A stretch of DNA of 13,595 bases from Caldithrix sp. (GTDB lineage Bacteria > KSB1 > UBA2214 > DYKH01). The stretch's first letter is position 1, and each line of letters opens with the position of its first letter. Where the stretch lies: the NCBI GenBank assembly GCA_020722685.1, contig DYKH01000108.1, positions 1 through 13,595 on the forward strand, in the 5' to 3' direction. The notes under the pieces were generated by a model that saw only the letters and a list, made by a program, of their open reading frames with translations, made no database searches and was not told where the DNA came from. A program made the translations under genes and the position numbers. Positions 8,657 through 13,595 of the stretch are shown piece after piece.

Positions 8657-8732
8657 GAGGTGAGGGCGAGATCCCTCCCTCATTGTCTACGCCCATAGAG
8701 TCCGAGTCAATCAGGCCAATCCTCGAACCATG

Positions 8733-8770
8733 ATGACGTCATGAGTGTCTTTGTGGCAAATGAATTCATT
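8733..8770. promoter_or_regulatory. Two palindromes upstream of the antitoxin gene, candidate operator
   Basis: ATGACGTCAT (8733-8742) and AATGAATTCATT (8759-8770) are both perfect palindromes, with centres 27 bp apart, ending 37 nt before the antitoxin ATG. Type II antitoxin-toxin complexes usually repress their own operon by binding such palindromes. The operator role is inferred from position. Confidence 0.4.
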
Positions 8771-8807
8771 CCATTTTAGGTCCGGCTTATCAGAGTTAGG
8801 AGCATGA

Positions 8808-9059
8808 ATGCAAACAGCAGTCAGGATGACCACCAAAGTCCAGAGCGGAGGAAAGGTAGAATTGGTCGTGCCTCAATTAAGCGCCGAGGAAACGGTAGAA
8901 GTCATTATTCTCTTCCCGTCTGATGATCTCCGTTCTCCAGGGTATGCGAAGCGATCGGTAATGGATATTTTGACTACTGCGTCAGGACACCGGATTTTTC
9001 AAACCGCAGCTGACGTCGAGCGCTATCTTCAACAGGAGCATGAGACGTGGGGAATTTAA
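8808..9059 (+). CDS. VapB-like antitoxin of a type II toxin-antitoxin pair
   Basis: 83 residues; TAGGAG (8797-8802) lies 5 nt before the ATG. The first half (TTKVQSGGKVELVVPQLSAE) is a short beta-rich segment like the DNA-binding/dimerisation part of small antitoxins. The second half contains SVMDILTTASGHRIFQTAAD followed by VERYLQQEHETW. That form (SVxDIL...PGHRLFxTAExVDxYLRxERDSW) is familiar from antitoxins placed directly before PIN-domain toxins; the family match is from memory. The tail would bind and block the toxin. The gene overlaps the start of the PIN gene by 13 nt, indicating translational coupling. The palindromes upstream are likely autoregulatory sites. It appears intact even though the toxin frame is broken. 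Confidence 0.8.
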   Translation: MQTAVRMTTKVQSGGKVELVVPQLSAEETVEVIILFPSDDLRSPGYAKRSVMDILTTASGHRIFQTAADVERYLQQEHETWGI

Positions 9060-9496
9060 TTTTACCGCCATCAGGGTACGTGTACGTTGACGCGAATACC
9101 GTAATCTATAGTGTGGAGAAAATTGATCCTTATTGGACATTGTTGCAATCCCTGTGGCATGCGGCTCAACGGGGGCAATTTCTAGTCATAAGTAGTGAAC
9201 TCATCATGTTGGAAACCTTAGTGAAGCCGCTGAAAGAACTCGACACAGTATTAGAATCTTGTTTTAGAGAATTTCTTACGGCATCAAAGGAGGTGTGACT
9301 GATCCCAATCACCTTATCGATTTTGGAACATGCCGCGTCCTTGAGAGCAAGGATGGGGCTGAGAGCCCCTGATGCAATCCATGCAGCAACTGCCTTGACA
9401 AAGCAAAAAGGCGAGATTGTCTTTGTGACAAACGATCCAAGCTTCAAGCGAATCCCTGACTTGTCAGTGATCGTATTACAAGAAATGATCTCATAG
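9047..9496 (+). pseudogene. PIN-domain (VapC-like) toxin interrupted by an in-frame TGA
   Basis: Starts at GTG 9047, with AGGAG (9034-9038) 8 nt upstream, and overlaps the antitoxin by 13 nt. The first 83 codons run from VYVDANTVIYSVE through ISSELIMLETLVKP to SKEV, then hit TGA at 9296-9298. The same frame continues for 65 codons with LIPITLSILEHAASLRA, then GLRAPDAIHAATAL and VFVTNDPSFKRIP, ending at TAG 9494-9496. The whole 149-codon span has the usual PIN toxin length. The acidic residues expected to bind the catalytic Mg2+ are present: D15, E56, D109 and D130. Two of them lie beyond the stop, so the truncated product should be an inactive RNase. The stop sits where relatives commonly have Arg (...REVRLIPIT), consistent with one CGA-to-TGA change. 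Readthrough or sequencing error cannot be excluded. Confidence 0.8.
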
Positions 9497-9505
9497 TACT
9501 GCATG

Positions 9506-9586
9506 AAACCTGCGGGAGGTTGCTATTAGCGGAAACGAAGCATCCTCGGTTGCGTTTGGTCTTTGAGGGTAACCTCCCGCAGGTTT
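9506..9586. repeat. 16-bp perfect inverted repeat with 49-nt spacer
   Basis: AAACCTGCGGGAGGTT (9506-9521) is the exact reverse complement of AACCTCCCGCAGGTTT (9571-9586). It begins 9 nt after the end of the PIN frame and ends beside the DUF4160 frame. The arms themselves contain a near-palindromic AACCTnCnGnAGGTT core like REP-type elements of FCB bacteria (from memory). It could be a small mobile REP/MITE-like unit or a large terminator hairpin. Confidence 0.75.
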
Positions 9587-9613
9587 TGGCTATTCTGTGT
9601 TATCAGGGAAGGC

Positions 9614-9856
9614 GTGTTGGGTTTCTGGTTTCAAAGCTACGAGGTGCTATGGGAAAACCAAGCAAGCGTTCATGTTGGTAAAGGTTCACAAAATGACACA
9701 CTTGATGCTAAAATTTGGTTAGAGCCACAAATTGAAGTGGCGCGCGCCGGACGCACGTTGAGTCGTACTGAGCTAAACCGAGCGCTCGGAATCATCGAGC
9801 AGAATCTGGGGCGTCTATTGGAGGCTTGGAATGCTCACAAAAATAAGGCAAGCTGA
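9614..9856 (+). CDS. DUF4160 family protein, N-terminus uncertain and probably damaged
   Basis: 80 residues if started at GTG 9614; the frame is also open from a TTG at 9563 inside the inverted-repeat region. The body matches DUF4160 as I know it: FWFQSYEVLWEN, then VHVGKGS, DAKIWLEP, IEVARAGRTLS and ELNRALGIIEQN, ending in LLEAWNAH. Members normally begin MP-x-(V/I)-L-R and run about ten residues before the FFF-S-Y/N strand. No ATG or good ribosome site precedes the GTG. Another frame (9574-9624) reads LPQVLAILCYQGRRVGF, which looks like the missing N-terminus, so a one-base frameshift near 9622-9625 is suspected. The gene overlaps the following DUF2442 frame by 26 nt, the usual arrangement for this pair. 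The pair has been considered toxin-antitoxin-like, but the biochemical activity is unknown to me. Confidence 0.65.
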   Translation: MLGFWFQSYEVLWENQASVHVGKGSQNDTLDAKIWLEPQIEVARAGRTLSRTELNRALGIIEQNLGRLLEAWNAHKNKAS

Positions 9857-10241
9857 AACCGTTGGTCAAACAAAACCGGCCACGCAGTGGTACGATATTC
9901 CCTATCCGGCATCGGCTTATACATTTCCCGATGAGGCGCTTTTACACGGCGTTAGATTTGATGACAACTATATACATCTGGAGTTGACGGATGGCCGAGT
10001 GCTCTCCATACCTTTATGATGGCTTCCGACACTGTACAATGCAGAGCCGGTGGAACGGGAAAAGTGTGAGATCAGTCGGGACCGCAAAATGCTTGTTTGG
10101 GGCCCCGAGAAATGTTCGATCAACGATGAAATACGGATTGATGATTATCTGCGGTCCAGAGGCGAGGGCAGAATTGCACCGTCATTGACCGCGCCCACAG
10201 AGCCTACGGTCGTATCAATGAAGAAGGTGACTTGCGTTTAA
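9831..10241 (+). pseudogene. DUF2442 family gene interrupted by an in-frame TGA
   Basis: ATG 9831 opens a frame of 62 codons containing LLHGVRFDDNYIHLELTDGR, then VLSIPL, and stops at TGA 10017-10019. The same frame continues with WLPTLYNAEPVEREKCEIS, then MLVWGPEKCSINDEIRIDDYL, to TAA 10239-10241. DUF2442 proteins typically read DGR-x-(I/V)-S-VPL-S-W-(F/Y)-P-x-L-x-x-A-x-P-x-x-R, then a W(G)PE...DE(I/L)...L ending. The TGA therefore falls at the position of the conserved Ser after PL, and both sides match the family. One C-to-G change in TCA would produce it. A product stopping at residue 62 would lose half of the domain. The 26-nt overlap with DUF4160 fits a coupled pair. Calling it a pseudogene is an inference. 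Confidence 0.7.
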
Positions 10242-10250
10242 AGATATGTC

Positions 10251-10502
10251 GTGATTCGTTTGGTTAAGGAAATCAAAAACGCTTCAGCATATTTCCTAAC
10301 TCTGCAATTCAATACTGGAGAAGTATTAAGAGTAGATTTGGAAGCTAAACTAAAAGAATGGTCTAAATCACCGGAAAGCAAGTGTAAGCAATTGCTTGAT
10401 CCCGATTATTTTTGCACGGCTAAGCTTGACAAAGAAAGCGAGACAATCTTCTGGGATAATGGAATTGACTTGTGCTCCGATGTTTTGTATAGCATCGGAT
10501 AG
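10251..10502 (+). CDS. Small DUF2442 family protein (second type)
   Basis: 83 residues from GTG 10251; no in-frame ATG exists and the ribosome site is weak. The sequence follows the second common DUF2442 pattern: a strand with YFLTLQFNTGEVLRVDL (about 14-30), then LLDPDYFCTAKLD, then IFWDNGIDLCSDVLY (66-80). The last part corresponds to the WpNGaDLcPdvLY motif of the family (from memory). Such proteins are about 80-90 residues, so this one looks complete. It begins 9 nt after the end of the broken DUF2442 frame but is too different to be its duplicate. DUF2442 proteins are often found singly or beside DUF4160 genes and are suspected toxin-antitoxin components or chromosomal remnants. No function is established from the sequence. 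Confidence 0.72.
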   Translation: MIRLVKEIKNASAYFLTLQFNTGEVLRVDLEAKLKEWSKSPESKCKQLLDPDYFCTAKLDKESETIFWDNGIDLCSDVLYSIG

Positions 10503-10746
10503 GCGAAAGCGGCTTGTACTCAACTCATCTATCCTTGAAAAAATCCTTTTCGAACACGGAGCAAATTCTTTCGTCTGCGGACGACTGATCTTAACCCTAT
10601 AGTAGGTTTTAGAATTTCTATCATATTGACATTAAAAAATAGCTACGCTTGTCACAAAACCATCCGCTGAAAGGAGGTGAATTCTCCCGGTTATTGGCGT
10701 GTCGAAATCAACTCTTAGCAGTTAACTTTGGTAAGGAGAACAGAAA
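10503..10746. other. 244-nt intergenic region and leader of the 902-residue gene
   Basis: No recognisable coding sequence is present. The part near 10590-10645 is AT-rich. At 10670-10680 there is AAAGGAGGTGA, a perfect 11-nt complement to the usual 3' end of 16S rRNA. It lies 66 nt before the ATG and has no convincing ORF after it; only a 13-codon frame from GTG 10677 exists, which overlaps the site itself. The working ribosome site is AAGGAG at 10733-10738, 8 nt before the ATG at 10747. Confidence 0.6.
10626..10651 (+). promoter_or_regulatory. Possible promoter of the 902-residue gene
   Basis: TTGACA (10626-10631) followed by TACGCTTG (10644-10651), a one-mismatch version of the Bacteroidota TANNTTTG -7 box. 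The mismatch is the same one seen before the 1367-residue gene. Spacing between the boxes is short, so confidence is low. Confidence 0.22.
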
Positions 10747-13455
10747 ATGAGTTTCAAAGTTACGAGTGTGTTCACGATTGCTGTTTTGATCGCTTGCCTG
10801 GCATCCGGGAATCTTTTCGCTGCCAAGCCACAAAAAATGGCGCAGCAATACTCGGTTGCCTTGAGCATTGACGATTATGAAAATGGCTACCTATCCAAGA
10901 TACAAAATAGCAATACGACGATTGCACCCACGGAAGGAACTGTAGTCGGCACTTCCAACCTTGACTATGCTACTGCATATTATGGTAGAAGCATTGCTGT
11001 GGGACCGGATGGAACCGTGCACATTGCTTGGTGCACGGCCGGTGATCCTTCCAATGAAGTGCTCTACGTCCGCTCTACCGACCAAGGCAAGACTTTCAGC
11101 GCTCCCATCGAGGTGCATGATGGTTATTACGGATACAAACCATCCCTAACCGTGCATCCTACAAATCCGTTGATTGTGTATGTCGCTTACGTCGGCTATC
11201 AAAATAGCGGCGAAATTCGCTCCATTCGCATTTCCAAATCCACCGACGGTGGCCTGACATTTGGCGCGTCCATTCCGGTTTTTGGCTCTGCTGCCAATTG
11301 CAACAATCCTGATATTATTGTGGATAATAGCGGCAATGTGCACGTCTCTTTTGACAGTTATGCCGACGATTACTCCCGTTATAATGTCTCCACGGATGGG
11401 GGCGTCACCTACCTTGCCGAACCGGAAATCGTCAACTTGGGGATGGAGGCTGCGGAATTTGGCTCCAATATATCTTTGGACAAAAACGGCAACCCGCATG
11501 TACTTTTTGGCGGGGATGGCGGCTCCAATAGCTGGGGTGACAAGAATGTGTATTGGAACTGGAGAGACATGGCCACGGGATTGTGGCAGCAAATCCCACC
11601 GGTTCAGGTTTCCGATACTGGCACCGGCACACCTTATGGATCCATGGTATTTGATTCTCAGAACGTTGGGCATCAAGTTAATGACGCTGCCGGCGCCAGC
11701 AGCCAGCGGGAAGTGCAGTACCGCACTCTAACCAACGGCACCTTTAGTGAGCCGACTGTCTTCGCATCGGATACGGATGGCGGCAGCACCTTCATGCCAT
11801 CCATTGCGATCGACCAGTATGATAATCTCTATGTTTGCTATCTCGATGCACATCAAAGCGGTACGGATTTAACCGACAATTATGGCGACATCTTTACCGG
11901 CACCAACATCAGCGGAGCCTGGCAAGCCATCAATTTTACCGGCACCGGAACCGTGAATGGTTACCGGCACCCCGGCGTCGCCTATTCAGTGGTCGATTCT
12001 TTGATGCACATTGTCTACACCGGTGGGCCTGCCGGTGGTCCTTATACCATCGAGCACATTGTCGGTTATCCTTGGCCACCGGAGCCGACCATTGGAGTTA
12101 GCGGTTTGCCGGATACCTACAACACCACTGGACCCTTCAAAGTCACCGCTAAGACGGGTGACATCGATGGCGTCGTAACACAAGCGCAATTGTTTGTTTC
12201 CAAGAATGGCGAATTGGTACAAACGCTGGACATGACCCAATTGCAGAAGGATTCGTACGAAGTAAGCTTTACCGTTGCGGGCCAACCAGGTGATGTAATC
12301 AGCTACTTCGGTAAAGCGACCGATAACGATGGGAATTTCAAGGAATCTTTGCCGGTTGAATTCAACATCTTGGCCCCTTCACAGCCCAAGGCCGATATCT
12401 TGTTGGTGCACCAAAATGCCCAGATCGATACCTTCTACAAGCATATTCTCAACAAGCTTGGCTATGTTTTCGAGTTTTGGGATTATGACGCACACCATGG
12501 AATCGATGAATCGGTCACCAATTTTGGTTGGAAGACCATCCTTTTCAATGGCTGGGTGGTCGATGGTATCCCCACCAGAGGCTATGCAGGCAATCCTTTC
12601 GCTGCCTTTTTGCAGAGCGGCACAACGGAAGCACCCAAGAATCTGTTGCTCGCTTCACAAGACTATTTTTACGGCAATGGCGAAGCCGGCTCACCGACCG
12701 AGCTGACTTTTAAGGCTGGTGATTTTGCCTATGACTTTTTCCAGATCGGCACGGGCGTCAGCGATCCGGATCAGACGGCGAATGATTCCTTGATTGTCGG
12801 CGTGGCTGATGATCCTATCTCAGGCAGCTTTGCCGACGTACCCTTCGAGCTCGATCAAACGCTGGCCGCGTTCATGTACGGCGCCTCTGGCAACCCCAAC
12901 TGGATCGACTGGATTGGCGCGACTGGACAGGGACAAGAAATCTTTTTTGCCGCCAACCAAGGCTTTTGCGTGGGCGTCAGCTATGATGCCGGCACGTTCA
13001 AAACCGTGAACCTGCCTTGGCTGATGGACATGGTGCTGGACTCCATGCTGATCGATACCACCTGGTACGGGACGCCGGCGCCGGAAGCCGAAACCCTGTT
13101 GCAGAACATCCTCAATTGGTTCGGCACGGGCAAGGGTGAGGGAACCGGTGTTGTCAAACAGACGGATGCCACCCCGCGAGCCTACGCGCTGGAGCAGAAC
13201 TACCCCAATCCGTTCAATCCGGAGACGGCTATTCGCTTCAGTCTGCCCAAAGCTGCAAAGGTGGAGATTAGCATCTACAACGCAGTTGGGCAGAACATCC
13301 GCACCTTGGTGTCCGGCACCTTGGCAGCCGGCTCCCATGCGGCTGTTTGGGATGGCTTGGACGACTCGGGCCTGCGTGCCGCCAGTGGCGTCTACTTCTA
13401 CAGCCTAAAGACCGATGCCTTCAGCAAGACGATGAAGATGTTGATGCTTAAATAG
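10747..13455 (+). CDS. Exported sialidase-like propeller protein with alpha/beta module and T9SS sorting tail
   Basis: 902 residues. Signal peptide 1-26 (hydrophobic core, NLFAA|KPQ). Residues about 70-445 form a BNR/sialidase-like beta-propeller with three clear Asp-boxes, S-x-D-x-G-x-T-aromatic: STDQGKTF (110-117), STDGGLTF (165-172) and STDGGVTY (215-222). Recurrent strands such as GTVHIAW, GNVHVSF, GNPHVLF and DNLYVCY mark further blades. An Ig-like segment follows (about 455-543). Residues 548 to about 780 start with KADILLVHQ and read like an alpha/beta Rossmann or GATase1-like domain; the assignment is tentative. The end, ALEQNYPNPFNP (814-825) to MKMLMLK, is a T9SS type A sorting domain. 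Asp-boxes are structural and do not prove sialidase activity; no arginine triad could be assigned by eye. Probably a surface or secreted glycan- or protein-binding factor. Own transcription unit likely. Confidence 0.9.
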   Translation: MSFKVTSVFTIAVLIACLASGNLFAAKPQKMAQQYSVALSIDDYENGYLSKIQNSNTTIAPTEGTVVGTSNLDYATAYYGRSIAVGPDGTVHIAWCTAGDPSNEVLYVRSTDQGKTFSAPIEVHDGYYGYKPSLTVHPTNPLIVYVAYVGYQNSGEIRSIRISKSTDGGLTFGASIPVFGSAANCNNPDIIVDNSGNVHVSFDSYADDYSRYNVSTDGGVTYLAEPEIVNLGMEAAEFGSNISLDKNGNPHVLFGGDGGSNSWGDKNVYWNWRDMATGLWQQIPPVQVSDTGTGTPYGSMVFDSQNVGHQVNDAAGASSQREVQYRTLTNGTFSEPTVFASDTDGGSTFMPSIAIDQYDNLYVCYLDAHQSGTDLTDNYGDIFTGTNISGAWQAINFTGTGTVNGYRHPGVAYSVVDSLMHIVYTGGPAGGPYTIEHIVGYPWPPEPTIGVSGLPDTYNTTGPFKVTAKTGDIDGVVTQAQLFVSKNGELVQTLDMTQLQKDSYEVSFTVAGQPGDVISYFGKATDNDGNFKESLPVEFNILAPSQPKADILLVHQNAQIDTFYKHILNKLGYVFEFWDYDAHHGIDESVTNFGWKTILFNGWVVDGIPTRGYAGNPFAAFLQSGTTEAPKNLLLASQDYFYGNGEAGSPTELTFKAGDFAYDFFQIGTGVSDPDQTANDSLIVGVADDPISGSFADVPFELDQTLAAFMYGASGNPNWIDWIGATGQGQEIFFAANQGFCVGVSYDAGTFKTVNLPWLMDMVLDSMLIDTTWYGTPAPEAETLLQNILNWFGTGKGEGTGVVKQTDATPRAYALEQNYPNPFNPETAIRFSLPKAAKVEISIYNAVGQNIRTLVSGTLAAGSHAAVWDGLDDSGLRAASGVYFYSLKTDAFSKTMKMLMLK

Positions 13456-13473
13456 TCTATTGAATTGACGTGG

Positions 13474-13511
13474 AGACGCGGAGAAACCGAGATAGATTTT
13501 TCTCCGCGTCT
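13474..13511 (+). terminator. Strong hairpin after the 902-residue gene
   Basis: A perfect 13-bp inverted repeat, AGACGCGGAGAAA (13474-13486) and TTTCTCCGCGTCT (13499-13511), with a 12-nt loop lies 18 nt after the stop codon. It is followed by TT, GCGG and then TTTTCTT. It fits an intrinsic terminator, or a dispersed gacgcggaga-type intergenic repeat that doubles as one. Confidence 0.6.
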
Positions 13512-13534
13512 TTGCGGTTTTCTTGTATAGAGCA

Positions 13535-13595
13535 ATTGGCAATTGGCTGCTGGCTTCTGGCTATTGGCAATTAGCCATTGGCTTTTGGCTATTAG
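13535..13595. repeat. Degenerate ATTGGC repeat tract, cut by the window end
   Basis: ATTGGC occurs at 13535, 13542, 13563 and 13577, with TGGCT variants between and CTATT after GGC twice. The tract is a low-complexity, partly palindromic (CAATTG) run with no coding potential, and it continues to the last base. Confidence 0.6.

Noticed and set aside
8586..8807. Small gene or structured RNA between the lipoprotein and antitoxin
   Set aside because: No frame with a ribosome site and recognisable product, and no tRNA-like or known riboswitch pattern; only weak hairpins and palindromes.
9296..9298. Selenocysteine insertion at the PIN or DUF2442 TGA codons
   Set aside because: Neither family has Cys or Sec at these positions (Arg and Ser expected), and no clear SECIS-like hairpin directly follows either TGA.
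10050..10241. Separate small gene starting at GTG 10050
   Set aside because: It is in the same frame as the DUF2442 start at 9831 and encodes that family's second half, so it is part of the interrupted gene.
10677..10718. 13-codon leader peptide from GTG 10677
   Set aside because: The start codon is inside the ribosome-site match, leaving no spacing, and the peptide shows no attenuator-like codon run.

Overview
The window looks like a chromosomal segment from a bacterium of the Fibrobacterota-Chlorobiota-Bacteroidota (FCB) superphylum or a nearby candidate phylum such as KSB1 or Calditrichota. Three large exported proteins end in type IX secretion (T9SS)-like C-terminal sorting domains. Two carry the hallmark NYPNPFNP motif and the third has the related VVPNPYKG form. 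A PorV/PorQ-family outer-membrane protein lies beside one of them. The phylum is inferred from these families and not from a marker gene. All genes are on the + strand, and TGA is used as a normal stop (for example at 8583).

Layout. 1-2238 is the 3' part of a secreted fibronectin-type protein, followed 18 nt later by a PorV/PorQ-like barrel (2257-3336). 3462-7565 encodes a 1367-residue multidomain exported protein: signal peptide, five related beta-type repeats, an M30-like metallopeptidase region whose zinc motif is gone, a ZU5-like domain and a sorting tail. Its stop codon lies inside a 9-bp-period repeat array (7563-7645). 7677-8585 is a TPR lipoprotein.

8586-10502 is an accessory islet of small toxin-antitoxin-like genes: a VapB-like antitoxin and PIN-domain toxin pair, a DUF4160/DUF2442 pair, and a second, different DUF2442 gene. 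Three of these five are damaged or look damaged. The PIN gene and the first DUF2442 gene are each interrupted by one in-frame TGA with conserved sequence continuing on the far side. The DUF4160 gene seems to have lost its start and shifted frame beside a 16-bp perfect inverted repeat. The simplest reading is a decaying islet. Stop-codon readthrough is a weaker alternative, and sequencing or assembly error cannot be excluded from one sequence.

10747-13455 encodes a 902-residue exported protein: a sialidase-like propeller with Asp-boxes, an Ig-like segment, an alpha/beta domain and a sorting tail. A strong hairpin and a degenerate ATTGGC repeat tract close the window.

The large genes fit one theme: proteins exported by the Sec system, carried across the outer membrane by a T9SS-like machine and held at or released from the surface. 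The PorV/PorQ-like protein is the only machine-related component seen. The small-gene islet is functionally separate and probably acquired.
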